From Pelagibacterales bacterium MED-G42 (GTDB lineage: Bacteria > Pseudomonadota > Alphaproteobacteria > Pelagibacterales > Pelagibacteraceae), in assembly GCA_002457485.1 (NCBI GenBank), contig NTJL01000009.1, forward strand, positions 1-34,693: DNA of 34,693 nucleotides, given 5' to 3'. The notes beneath the pieces were generated by a model. It had not been told where the DNA came from and ran no database searches. It was given only the letters and a program-made list of their open reading frames with translations. This document shows positions 8,181 to 16,429 of the stretch, in pieces; the stretch's first letter is position 1; each line of letters starts with the position of its first letter. The position numbers and the translations under genes are program-made.

Positions 8181-8900
8181 ATGTCTAAAAAAACGATAAA
8201 TCAAAAAGGCAAATTAGACAAAATATTAATCGATAAAATAGAAGCAAAATTTCAATTTACTGATAAACCAATAAATAGATTGAATATCATTAAAAATAAG
8301 ATTCAAGATGATTTTAAAAACAAAAATAAATTAATAGAGGAATTAAAAGAACAAATAAATTCAATTGAAAATTGTAATTTAAAAGATAATTCAAAAAATA
8401 TTATCTTTGGCGAGGGAGATATAAACAGTCCAATTATGATTATTGGTGAGTCACCAGGTTTAGAGGAAGACAAATTAGCAACAATTTTTAGTGGCGAAAT
8501 TGGTGAGCTACTGAATAAAATGCTCGCAGCAATAGAAATTAAAAGAAAAAATACTTATTGCACATATGCAGTTAACTTTAGACCTCCTGAAGATCGAAAG
8601 CCAACATCACAAGAAATAAAGAGGTATTCAATTTTTTTAAAGAAGCATATTACAATAATTAATCCTAAAATTATCGTTTTATTAGGAGGGTCGGCAATGG
8701 AAGCCTTAACAGGCATTGGTGGCAAAGTATCTTCTGAAAGAGGGAAATGGAAAGAAGTGATACTTAATAATACAACATATCCATTTATAATATCATTTAA
8801 TCCATCATACCTAATTAGATTTCCTGAAAATAAAAAATTTTCTTGGGAAGATTTAAAAAAAATAAGACAAAAAATTAAAGACTTAAATTTAAAGATTTAA
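8181..8900 (+). CDS. Uracil-DNA glycosylase, family 4-like (divergent motifs)
   Basis: Probable base-excision enzyme of the uracil-DNA glycosylase superfamily. The fold markers are GESPGLEED (89-97, motif 1), YAVNFRPPEDRKPTSQE (129-145), IIVLLGGSAMEAL (164-176) and FNPSYLIRFP (206-215, motif 2). Odd points: motif 2 normally begins with His (HPS/HPA) but here it is Asn207. The usual GxPFVG after motif 1 reads LATIFSGEIG, and the four Fe-S cysteines of classical family 4 are not present (Cys65 and Cys127 only). An N-terminal lysine-rich extension of about 60 residues precedes the domain. It overlaps rnhB as TAATG, linking it to removal of ribonucleotides and uracil from DNA. Confidence 0.8.
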   Translation: MSKKTINQKGKLDKILIDKIEAKFQFTDKPINRLNIIKNKIQDDFKNKNKLIEELKEQINSIENCNLKDNSKNIIFGEGDINSPIMIIGESPGLEEDKLATIFSGEIGELLNKMLAAIEIKRKNTYCTYAVNFRPPEDRKPTSQEIKRYSIFLKKHITIINPKIIVLLGGSAMEALTGIGGKVSSERGKWKEVILNNTTYPFIISFNPSYLIRFPENKKFSWEDLKKIRQKIKDLNLKI

Positions 8901-9472
8901 TGAAAATTTTTGCAGGTGTAGATGAGGTTGGTAGAGGCAGTTTAATTGGACCAGTTTATGCTGCAGCTGTTATTCTTGATAAATCAATTAATTTAAAGAT
9001 ACTCAAAGACTCTAAAACATTAACAAAAGAAAAAAGAGAAGTTTTATTTAGTTACATTAAAAAAAATTCTGTTTGGGCGATAGGTAAGGCTTCTGTAAAA
9101 GAGATAGATAAAATTAATATTCTTGAGGCAAGCTTACTTGCTATGAAAAGAGCAATAAAAAAACTCAAAAAAAAACCTTCATATGTTTTGGTTGATGGAA
9201 ATAAAATACCAGATTTAAAAAATTATAACTTAAGAGCAGTCGTAAAAGGTGACCAAAAGATACCTGCTATTTCAGCAGCATCAATTATTGCTAAAGTGAC
9301 TAGAGACAAATTTATAATAACATTAGCAAAAAAAAATAAAGGATATAATTGGGATCAAAATTTTGGATATGGAACTAAACATCATTTAAAAGCAATAAAA
9401 AAAATTGGTATTACTAAGCACCACAGAAAAACTTTCTCACCAGCATCCAAAATTAATAAACACAATATCTAG
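8900..9472 (+). CDS. rnhB: Ribonuclease HII
   Basis: Cuts 5' of ribonucleotides embedded in DNA and degrades the RNA of RNA:DNA hybrids. The 190-residue protein opens with FAGVDEVGRGSLIGPV, containing the acidic pair D8-E9 and the GRG motif. DSKTLTKEKRE, VLVDGNKIP and SAASIIAKVTRD follow in the usual order. Its ATG overlaps the UDG stop (TAATG), so the two are likely translated together. RNase HI is encoded separately at 25028. Confidence 0.96.
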   Translation: MKIFAGVDEVGRGSLIGPVYAAAVILDKSINLKILKDSKTLTKEKREVLFSYIKKNSVWAIGKASVKEIDKINILEASLLAMKRAIKKLKKKPSYVLVDGNKIPDLKNYNLRAVVKGDQKIPAISAASIIAKVTRDKFIITLAKKNKGYNWDQNFGYGTKHHLKAIKKIGITKHHRKTFSPASKINKHNI

Positions 9473-9499
9473 TTACTGTTAACTTAAGCCACACAAATC

Positions 9500-9548
9500 G
9501 ACTCTAAATATTTCAATCTCAGGTTGACCACAGAATCTATATGGAGTC
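9500..9548 (+). promoter_or_regulatory. Cluster of three GANTC sites before ccrM
   Basis: GACTC (9500-9504), GAATC (9533-9537) and GAGTC (9544-9548) lie within 49 bp, all upstream of the preferred ccrM start at 9565. GANTC is the site methylated by CcrM enzymes. At this base composition about one site per 350 bp would be expected. In Caulobacter, GANTC methylation in the ccrM promoter affects its transcription, so a feedback role is plausible. No TTAA-N7-TTAA CtrA box was found in the gap 9473-9564. Confidence 0.5.
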
Positions 9549-9564
9549 TAATTATTTTTTAAAA

Positions 9565-10635
9565 ATGAAATCTGAATTTAATAATAAAATTATAAACGGA
9601 GATAGCCTTAAAGAATTAAAAAAAATTCCCAGTGAAACTTTTGATCTAATTTTTGCAGATCCTCCATATAATCTTCAATTAAAATGTGAATTGATAAGGC
9701 CAGACAGAACTAAAGTTAATGCTGTAAATGATAAATGGGATCAATTTGAAAATTTCAAAAAATATGACGAGTTCACATATCAGTGGTTATTAGAGTGTAG
9801 AAGAATTTTAAAAAAAGATGGTGCGATTTGGGTTATCGGAAGTTATCACAATATTTTTAGAGTTGGGACTGTAATTCAAAATTTAGGTTTTTGGATTTTA
9901 AATGATGTAATATGGAATAAAAATAATCCAATGCCTAATTTTAGAGGAACTAGGTTCACCAACGCTCATGAAACTTTGATTTGGGCATCTAAAAGTGAAA
10001 AATCAAAATATACATTTAATTACCAATCATTAAAATGTTTAAATGATGATTTGCAAATGAGATCAAACTGGGATCTTCCAATTTGCAGTGGTGCAGAAAG
10101 ATTGAAGAAAAATGGCAAAAAAGTTCATTCAACTCAAAAACCAGAGGCTTTACTTCATAGAATTTTATTAGCATCTACAAATAAAGATGACATGATTTTA
10201 GATCCTTTTTTAGGTTCAGGAACAACAGCAACAGTTGCAAAAAAACTTGGAAGAAATTATTTTGGCATAGAAAAAGAAAAAAATTATTTTAAAGCTGCAG
10301 AAAAAAGAATTAAAAATGCAAAACCTATTGAAGATGATTTACTTGATACTCTTAAAAATAATAGATCAAAACCTAGGATACCATTTGGATCATTAGTAGA
10401 GCTTGGGATAATAAAGCCAGGTACTAATATTTTTGATAATAAGAAAAAAATTTCCGCAAAAATTTTAGTAGATGGAAGTATTAAACATAACCAATCTGAA
10501 GGATCTATTCATAAAGTTGCAGCTACTATTTTAGGTGCTGAAAGTTGCAATGGATGGACATATTGGCATTGTGATATTAATGGCAGAATATATCCAATAG
10601 ACTACTTGAGACAAAGATTAATCTCAAAAAATTAA
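9565..10635 (+). CDS. ccrM: CcrM-type adenine-N6 DNA methyltransferase (GANTC)
   Basis: Solitary beta-class methyltransferase expected to methylate A in GANTC from SAM; in Caulobacter it couples methylation state to the cell cycle. Seen: catalytic DPPYNLQL (32-39), GSYHNIFRVG, NPMPNFRGTRF, AHETLIWASKS, the SAM-binding DPFLGSGTT (213-221), and the CcrM C-terminal DNA-recognition domain (GSIHKVAATILGAESCNGWTYWH). Start choice: ATG 9565 gives 356 residues and aligns with the Caulobacter MK start; an in-frame ATG at 9541 would add eight residues. No restriction enzyme gene is adjacent. Its TAA shares TTAA (10632-10635) with the convergent monooxygenase stop. Confidence 0.94.
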   Translation: MKSEFNNKIINGDSLKELKKIPSETFDLIFADPPYNLQLKCELIRPDRTKVNAVNDKWDQFENFKKYDEFTYQWLLECRRILKKDGAIWVIGSYHNIFRVGTVIQNLGFWILNDVIWNKNNPMPNFRGTRFTNAHETLIWASKSEKSKYTFNYQSLKCLNDDLQMRSNWDLPICSGAERLKKNGKKVHSTQKPEALLHRILLASTNKDDMILDPFLGSGTTATVAKKLGRNYFGIEKEKNYFKAAEKRIKNAKPIEDDLLDTLKNNRSKPRIPFGSLVELGIIKPGTNIFDNKKKISAKILVDGSIKHNQSEGSIHKVAATILGAESCNGWTYWHCDINGRIYPIDYLRQRLISKN

Positions 10636-11783
10636 TTATTGTAAATTTTTCCTAAATAATTTTCTAGGAATTTTTTGTTCTTAGTTAATATTTTTAATCC
10701 CATATTCCTAAAGAACAGTATAATTGGATTTGATACATGAAAAGCAAATTGATTTAGTTTTGATCTATTATTAATCATTTTTACTCTTGAAACTCTATTA
10801 CTATGGTAATCAGTTTTGCTATTTATGATGCTTTCAAATAATTCTGATGCTCCTTCAATAGATTGTGATGCTCCTTGTGCAAAAGAAGGTGGAAAGGCAA
10901 AAAAGGCGTCTCCAACAAGATGAATATTTTCAACTGATTTATGAAAATCTTTACTAACAAAAACTGGAAAACACTTGATGTTAGTGACGTTACTTAAAAT
11001 TGAAGATGAAATTTTGTTTTGTAATTTGTTTTTAATTCCCTCGATAAAGGCTTTTTGCTCAAAAAGGCTATAGTTTTTCAGATCATTTACAGTTAATTGA
11101 TACTTTAAAACACCAATAAAATTAAATTCTCCAGTAATGTTATCAATTGGGTATATAACATAATGTAAATCAGGACCTATGAATAAGGAAATATTCATTT
11201 CATCTAAATTATTTAAGTTAGCTCGTGAAATTTTACCTCTAATTGCAATACAATTATTATAAGTTGGTTGAATTTGATTATTAGAAATTAAGGATTTTCC
11301 TTTAGAAAAAATACCATCAGAAATAATTAGATGGTCACAAATAAAATTTTGATTGTTATTAAAAGTTAAATTTATTTGATCATTTTTTTTTTCGATTTTC
11401 TCAATACTATGTTCATATTTTACAACCTGCTCATCTAATCTATTTTTTAAAAATTTAACTAATATAGATCTTTTCATTGTGGTGTATTTACAATCCTCAG
11501 AATTGTATTCAGAAATATTCAAATCAGATATTTTTTTTTGATTTTTAATATCATAAAAATCAATTTTTTTAGGATTAAACTTTTCCTTCTTTTCTATTTC
11601 ATTAAATCCAATTTTATTTAAAAGCCTGATACTATTAGTTGAAAGTTGAATCCCATACCCCTCCTCTAACTCTATTGAGTGCTTTTTTTCAAATATTGTA
11701 ACTTGATAATTGGGATTTTCTTTAAATAAATTAGCAATAAATAAACCTGAAATTCCTGCTCCTATAATTCCAATTTTTTTCAT
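10632..11783 (-). CDS. FAD-dependent monooxygenase, substrate unknown
   Basis: Class A flavin hydroxylase-like protein (383 residues). Seen: the dinucleotide-binding GAGISG (8-13) with Glu32 at the end of the second strand, a mid-protein DG motif (156-157), and GDAFFAFPPSFAQGASQSIEGA (291-312), which is the GD/PP flavin-binding box. The downstream RSKLNQFAFHVSNP also resembles salicylate-hydroxylase-like proteins. A role in ubiquinone hydroxylation (UbiH/UbiL type) or in aromatic compound oxidation is possible; the sequence does not decide. Its ATG overlaps the mutY TGA as ATGA, so it is translationally linked to a DNA repair gene. Confidence 0.8.
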   Translation of the reverse strand: MKKIGIIGAGISGLFIANLFKENPNYQVTIFEKKHSIELEEGYGIQLSTNSIRLLNKIGFNEIEKKEKFNPKKIDFYDIKNQKKISDLNISEYNSEDCKYTTMKRSILVKFLKNRLDEQVVKYEHSIEKIEKKNDQINLTFNNNQNFICDHLIISDGIFSKGKSLISNNQIQPTYNNCIAIRGKISRANLNNLDEMNISLFIGPDLHYVIYPIDNITGEFNFIGVLKYQLTVNDLKNYSLFEQKAFIEGIKNKLQNKISSSILSNVTNIKCFPVFVSKDFHKSVENIHLVGDAFFAFPPSFAQGASQSIEGASELFESIINSKTDYHSNRVSRVKMINNRSKLNQFAFHVSNPIILFFRNMGLKILTKNKKFLENYLGKIYNN

Positions 11784-12763
11784 TTATTACTTTCTAGGTA
11801 TCTAACAATTCTTTTTGTAAAAGTTGGCAATGTATAGTTTTTTAACTTCTTGGGATCGACCCAATGTGAGGTTGGCAAAGAACCTACTTTATTTTTATGT
11901 TCAATTTTTATATTCATGTTCATGTTAGACATCTTAAAATTAACTATATCTGTTGATCTAATAGGCTTTGATAATTCTTGCATAGGAAAAATACTAAAAT
12001 TTTTCAAAAAATTAAATTTAGTATTTTTAATCAAAAGATATTTACTTTTATCTTTATAAACTTTTAACAAATAATATTTATCATTACTTTTTTTTTTTAT
12101 TTTAGTAAGTAAGAAATCTTTTTTTTTTAAAGCAATACATTTATTTGAAATTGGACATTTTTCACAATGAGGATTATTCGGTTTGCAAATTAAAGCTCCT
12201 AGTTCCATTAAGGCCTGAGCATAATCACATGCTCTATTTGATTGTCCAAAAATTTTTTTTTTCTCAATTAAGTTCTCTTTATTAATTTCATTTTCTTTTT
12301 TTAAGTACAAGTATCTTTTTAGAACTCTTTCTATGTTTCCATCTAAAGGAATAATAGGTTTATTGAAAGCTATAGCTGATATTGCACTAGCAGTGTAATC
12401 ACCAATACCTGGAAGAGATTTTAATTCTATATATTTTCTTGGAAGTTTTTTGTCAAATTTTTTGATAACTAATTGCGCAGTTTTTTTTAAATTTTTAACC
12501 CTAGAATAATAGCCAAGCCCCTCCCAAAGCTTAATCAGTTTATGATTTTCAAAATTTGCTAAAGTCTCTAAGTCAGGAATATTTTTTATAAATCTATTAA
12601 AGTAAGGGATAACTGTTGCAACCTGAGTTTGCTGTAACATAAATTCACTAACTAGTGTGTAATATTGCTTTTTTTTATGAGAGACATTTTTTCTCCAAGG
12701 TAAAACTCGCTTATTAATGTCATACCAATTAAGAATTTTATTTGTTATTATTTGATCTTTCAT
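11780..12763 (-). CDS. mutY: A/G-specific adenine DNA glycosylase
   Basis: Removes adenine mispaired with 8-oxoguanine. The ATG at 12763 gives 327 residues and the expected start (ILNWYDINKRVLPWR); an upstream TTG at 12808 would run into the divergent gene. Seen: SEFMLQQTQVATVIPYF with catalytic Glu40, the helix-hairpin-helix LPGIGDYTASAI and catalytic Asp141 in PLDGN. The Fe-S ligands C193-X6-C200-X2-C203-X5-C209 are intact. The C-terminal Nudix-like 8-oxoG-sensing domain ends with KKLKNYTLPTFTKRI. Its start codon touches that of the divergent DUF721 gene. Confidence 0.95.
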   Translation of the reverse strand: MKDQIITNKILNWYDINKRVLPWRKNVSHKKKQYYTLVSEFMLQQTQVATVIPYFNRFIKNIPDLETLANFENHKLIKLWEGLGYYSRVKNLKKTAQLVIKKFDKKLPRKYIELKSLPGIGDYTASAISAIAFNKPIIPLDGNIERVLKRYLYLKKENEINKENLIEKKKIFGQSNRACDYAQALMELGALICKPNNPHCEKCPISNKCIALKKKDFLLTKIKKKSNDKYYLLKVYKDKSKYLLIKNTKFNFLKNFSIFPMQELSKPIRSTDIVNFKMSNMNMNIKIEHKNKVGSLPTSHWVDPKKLKNYTLPTFTKRIVRYLESNK

Positions 12764-13252
12764 ATGCAATTTAAAAATAATACTAAGCAGAGAAATGTCT
12801 CCATTCAAGGCTTAAGATCTTTTAAAGACACTTTGCCTAAGAAAATAAAAAAAATTATTAACAAAAAAGGACATATTTATTCTGAAACGCTTAATAACTG
12901 GAAATACATTGTTGGTGAAGATCTTTTTAATGTTTGTTACCCAAAAAAATTTAAAAATTCAAATAAATTTGGAGTTAGTACTCTTGTTGTAATGGTTAAA
13001 AGGGGCAATGAGATAGATATAGAATATTCCAAAAAAAAAATTATAGACAAAATGAATAATTTTTTTGGTTATTCAGTAGTAGAAAAACTAAAATTCATTA
13101 GTTTTGCAGATGAAAATAAATTTTATACAAAAATAGACTTAAATCGAGAAAATGTCACAATTGATAAATATCATAATAAAATTAAAGATATAAAAAATGA
13201 GAAAATTAAAAAATCACTTACCGAGCTGACTAGGGTGTTTAGAGAAAAATGA
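12764..13252 (+). CDS. DUF721 / DciA-like protein
   Basis: The segment TLPKKIKKIINKKGHIYSETLNNWKYIVGEDLFNVCYPKKF and the later LVVMVKRGNEIDIEYSKKKIIDKMNNFFGY follow the DUF721 pattern (Trp at the first helix end, then a short beta stretch and a helix). In bacteria lacking DnaC/DnaI, DciA proteins of this family help load the replicative helicase; that role is inference here. ATG 12764 gives 162 residues and abuts the mutY ATG as CATATG; an in-frame TTG at 12752 is the alternative. The gene overlaps the thioredoxin-fold gene by 4 nt. Confidence 0.7.
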   Translation: MQFKNNTKQRNVSIQGLRSFKDTLPKKIKKIINKKGHIYSETLNNWKYIVGEDLFNVCYPKKFKNSNKFGVSTLVVMVKRGNEIDIEYSKKKIIDKMNNFFGYSVVEKLKFISFADENKFYTKIDLNRENVTIDKYHNKIKDIKNEKIKKSLTELTRVFREK

Positions 13253-13827
13253 ATAAAATTTCAATATTTGTATTAATATTTTTTGCATTCATAACAAATA
13301 TCAATGCTGAAGATATAAAAAGAATATTTGTGGGTAATCAAAATGCAAAAATAACTATAATTGCTTTTGAGTCATTAACTTGTAGTCACTGTGCAAATTT
13401 TCATAAAGATGTATATCCCCAGCTAAAAGAAGAATATATAGATACTGGTCTAGCTAAAATTGAATTCAGACACTTTCCTCTCGATATGGCGGCATTTAAT
13501 GCCTCAAAAATATCTCAATGCAAAAATGATGGGGGCTCAAATATTTTAGATATATTATTTTTGAATCAAAAAAAATGGGTTAAAGGCAGTACTGCTGAAG
13601 AGGCAAATGATTATTTAAAAAATTTTTTAATTGCGGAAGGTATTAATGTTGATTTCAATAAATGTATTAATAACAAGAAACTTGAAGATTTTGTATTAAA
13701 TGATCGAATCAACGGTGTTAAAAAATTTAAAGTAAATTCTACTCCTACGATAATAATTAATAACGAAAAGTTCGAAAAATCTCTAAATTATAAAAATTTA
13801 AAAAAAGCGTTAGAAAAACTGATATAA
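13249..13827 (+). CDS. DsbA-like periplasmic thiol oxidoreductase
   Basis: Thioredoxin-fold protein of 192 residues exported by a signal peptide (residues 1-20, ending NINA). The redox motif CSHC is at 45-48 within ESLTCSHCANFHKDVYPQL, and the cis-Pro loop is STPT (Pro166). The extra helical insertion and overall length match the DsbA/DSBA-like family, where it would oxidise or shuffle disulfides in exported proteins such as c-type cytochromes. Cys91 and Cys139 are additional cysteines. It overlaps the DUF721 gene by 4 nt (ATGA) and precedes smc by 8 nt. Confidence 0.88.
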   Translation: MNKISIFVLIFFAFITNINAEDIKRIFVGNQNAKITIIAFESLTCSHCANFHKDVYPQLKEEYIDTGLAKIEFRHFPLDMAAFNASKISQCKNDGGSNILDILFLNQKKWVKGSTAEEANDYLKNFLIAEGINVDFNKCINNKKLEDFVLNDRINGVKKFKVNSTPTIIINNEKFEKSLNYKNLKKALEKLI

Positions 13828-13835
13828 GTTAGCTC

Positions 13836-16409
13836 ATGGAGTTTAAAAAAATCCAACTAAATGGATTTAAATCATTTGCTGACAAAACGAATTTCTTAAT
13901 AGAAGAGGGTTTAACAGGAATAGTTGGACCTAATGGATGTGGTAAATCAAATATTGTAGAGTCTTTAAGATGGGTAATGGGTGAAACTTCTGCAAAAAGT
14001 ATGAGAGGATCTGGAATGGAAGATGTGATTTTCTCAGGTACCTCAAATAAGGCATCTAAAAATATTGCTGAGGTTTCTGTATCAGTTGAAAATGAAAACA
14101 ATGAGGGGCCAGTTCAGTATCGTGAACTTAATGAAATTCATATAAGAAGAAAAATCGAAAAAGATAAAGGTTCAAGATTTTATATTAATGATAAAGAAGT
14201 TAGAGCAAGAGATGCTCAAATGTTTTTTGCAGATTTATCAACCGGTGCTCATTCTCCTTCAATGATAAGTCAAGGACGTATTGGTGCGCTAGTAACTGCG
14301 AAACCAACTGATCGAAGAGCAATCTTAGAAGAGGCTGCTGGAATTTCAGGCTTACATGTAAGAAGGCATGAAGCTGAGTTGAGGTTGGGAGCTGCTGAAA
14401 ATAATCTCAAAAGAGCAGATGAACTAAGAAGACAGCAAGAAAAACAACTCGCTAATCTTCAAAAACAGGCTGAGGAAGCCTCGAAGTATAAATTAATTAC
14501 TGAAGAGATAAAAAAAATAGAGGCAGGCCTTTACTATTTAAAATTATTGGAGATTGATAAGGAAATACGAATTGAAAATGAAATTAATACTGAAACAGAA
14601 GGAGAGGTAGAAAATTTCAACAAAAAAATAACAGAACTTGAAGGTTTAATAAAGACAGCTTCTGATAAAGTTTCACCACTGCGTGAAAAAAACATTGAAA
14701 ATTTATCAAAAATTCAAAGACTTAATTTAGAATTACAAAGTTTAGATGAAGAAAATTCAAGAACTCAGGATGAGATTGAAACTATTAAAAGATCTCTTCA
14801 GACTTTGGATGAAGATATATCTAGAGAAAAAGGAATTATAATTGATGCTAATTCTAATAAAAAAAGACTGAAAGAGGAGAAATCTGAATTAATAGAAGTA
14901 GACTCTAAATATTTCGAAACTGAAAAATTATCCAATGAAGAATTGGAAAGTGCAAAAAAAAAGTTAAAAAATGAGCAAGAATCAATAGATGAAGTGGTAA
15001 ATAATATTGCTGATGGAACAATAAATATAAGTGTTGGACCAATTAAAAATGTTAAAAATACAATCAATAGAGTGAAAGAGTTAATTGATACTAATGAAAT
15101 AAATCAAGCATTCACTCTTTTGGATAGATGTAATATGGAACTTGAAAATTTTTTAGATGATTTAAAAAATGAAAAATCCAGAAAGGAATTATTAACTGTA
15201 AATGAAAAATCAAATAATATAAAACAACTTCAAGAAAAATATGCAGATGCATATAGTAAAAATCAGTCAATTAAAAACGAGTCTATAAAACGAAATGAAA
15301 GAATTAAGACTATTGAAACTGAAATCGAAAGTTGGAAGAATTTATTGTCTAATTCTGAAAAAATGGTTGGTGAATTAACTGACAGAAAAAATAAATTATT
15401 AGATCAATTAAAAGAGCTAGACAACCAACCTAGGTTACAAGCAGAAAGAAAAGGTCAAATTTCAGAAAATTTAAGAATTTCTGATAAAGAAAAAATTGAT
15501 AATGACTATGTAATTGAAGAGACTGACAAACAACTTGAAACTTTAAGAATAAAATTAAATGAAATTCAAGAACAATCAATTCAAATTAGAGAAAGAAAAG
15601 CAAGTTCAAGTGCAACAATTGAAGGGCTACAAAAAAGAAAAAATGATTTACTAGATAGAATAGATTCTGAACTTAATTTAAAAGAAGATAATATTTTGGA
15701 AAGATCAAATTTAAATGGTTTAGAAGATTTACCTAATTCTGTTGTTCAGGAAGATGCGCTGGATAAAAAGAAGCAAGAAAGAGAAAAATTAGGTTCTGTA
15801 AATCTTAAAGCTGATGAAGAAACAAGTAAGTATGAAGAAGAAATTAAAAAAATGGAACAAGACCGATCTGATTTAGTAACTGCAATAATAAAATTAAAGC
15901 AAAGTATTAATGAACTGAACCAGAAAGGAAGAGAAAGATTGATCGATGCATTTGAAAAAGTTAACAGAAAATTTAATGAAGTTTATACTAAGCTTTTTAA
16001 TGGAGGAACTGCTAAACTTGAATTAATTGACTCAGACGATCCTTTAGAGGCTGGCCTTGAAATGTTAGTCAGTCCTCCAGGTAAAAGACTTCAATCAATA
16101 ACTTTATTATCTGGTGGAGAACAGGCTCTTACTGCCTTATCGTTAATTTTTGCAGTTTTTCTAACTAACCCCTCTCCAATCTGTGTCTTAGACGAGGTCG
16201 ATGCACCGTTGGATGATGCAAATGTAACTAGATTTTGTAGCTTACTTGAGGAACTTATTAAAATAACAAATACAAAATTTATTATTGTGACTCACCATGC
16301 ATTAACAATGTCTAAAATGAATAGACTTTACGGCGTTACAATGCCTGAAAAAGGAATTAGTCAACTAGTAGCTGTTGATTTACAAAAGGCAGAAGGTATG
16401 GTTGCTTAA
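13836..16409 (+). CDS. smc: Chromosome segregation SMC ATPase, short form without a recognisable hinge
   Basis: ABC-type ATPase of the condensin family that organises and separates chromosomes. The head halves are intact: Walker A GPNGCGKSN (31-39), the SPSMISQGRIG loop (140-150), signature LLSGGEQALTAL (757-768), Walker B ICVLDEVDAPLDD (782-794) and the switch region FIIVTHHALTMSKM (816-829). The protein is 857 residues against roughly 1150-1200 for usual SMCs. The middle (about 180-690) is coiled coil. Where the roughly 150-residue hinge should be, only a small segment at about 388-445 breaks the heptads, and it lacks the usual glycine-rich hinge signatures. The arms appear about 200 residues each. 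No scpA or scpB is nearby. Confidence 0.9.
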   Translation: MEFKKIQLNGFKSFADKTNFLIEEGLTGIVGPNGCGKSNIVESLRWVMGETSAKSMRGSGMEDVIFSGTSNKASKNIAEVSVSVENENNEGPVQYRELNEIHIRRKIEKDKGSRFYINDKEVRARDAQMFFADLSTGAHSPSMISQGRIGALVTAKPTDRRAILEEAAGISGLHVRRHEAELRLGAAENNLKRADELRRQQEKQLANLQKQAEEASKYKLITEEIKKIEAGLYYLKLLEIDKEIRIENEINTETEGEVENFNKKITELEGLIKTASDKVSPLREKNIENLSKIQRLNLELQSLDEENSRTQDEIETIKRSLQTLDEDISREKGIIIDANSNKKRLKEEKSELIEVDSKYFETEKLSNEELESAKKKLKNEQESIDEVVNNIADGTINISVGPIKNVKNTINRVKELIDTNEINQAFTLLDRCNMELENFLDDLKNEKSRKELLTVNEKSNNIKQLQEKYADAYSKNQSIKNESIKRNERIKTIETEIESWKNLLSNSEKMVGELTDRKNKLLDQLKELDNQPRLQAERKGQISENLRISDKEKIDNDYVIEETDKQLETLRIKLNEIQEQSIQIRERKASSSATIEGLQKRKNDLLDRIDSELNLKEDNILERSNLNGLEDLPNSVVQEDALDKKKQEREKLGSVNLKADEETSKYEEEIKKMEQDRSDLVTAIIKLKQSINELNQKGRERLIDAFEKVNRKFNEVYTKLFNGGTAKLELIDSDDPLEAGLEMLVSPPGKRLQSITLLSGGEQALTALSLIFAVFLTNPSPICVLDEVDAPLDDANVTRFCSLLEELIKITNTKFIIVTHHALTMSKMNRLYGVTMPEKGISQLVAVDLQKAEGMVA

Positions 16410-16429
16410 ACTTACAATAAATTAATATA

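Noticed and set aside
9453..9487. CtrA box (TTAA-N7-TTAA) before ccrM
   Set aside because: Three TTAA tetramers occur but none have the 7-base spacing.
12764..12808. mutY start at TTG 12808
   Set aside because: Adds 15 residues without similarity to MutY starts and overlaps the DUF721 coding region; ATG 12763 fits the family.
13829..14101. Minus-strand open frame over the smc start
   Set aside because: Lies fully opposite the conserved SMC Walker A region; no homology pattern, low complexity, typical shadow frame.
13836..16409. smc as a frameshifted or truncated pseudogene
   Set aside because: One continuous frame holds both ATPase halves with all motifs in order; the shortening is in the middle, not at an end.
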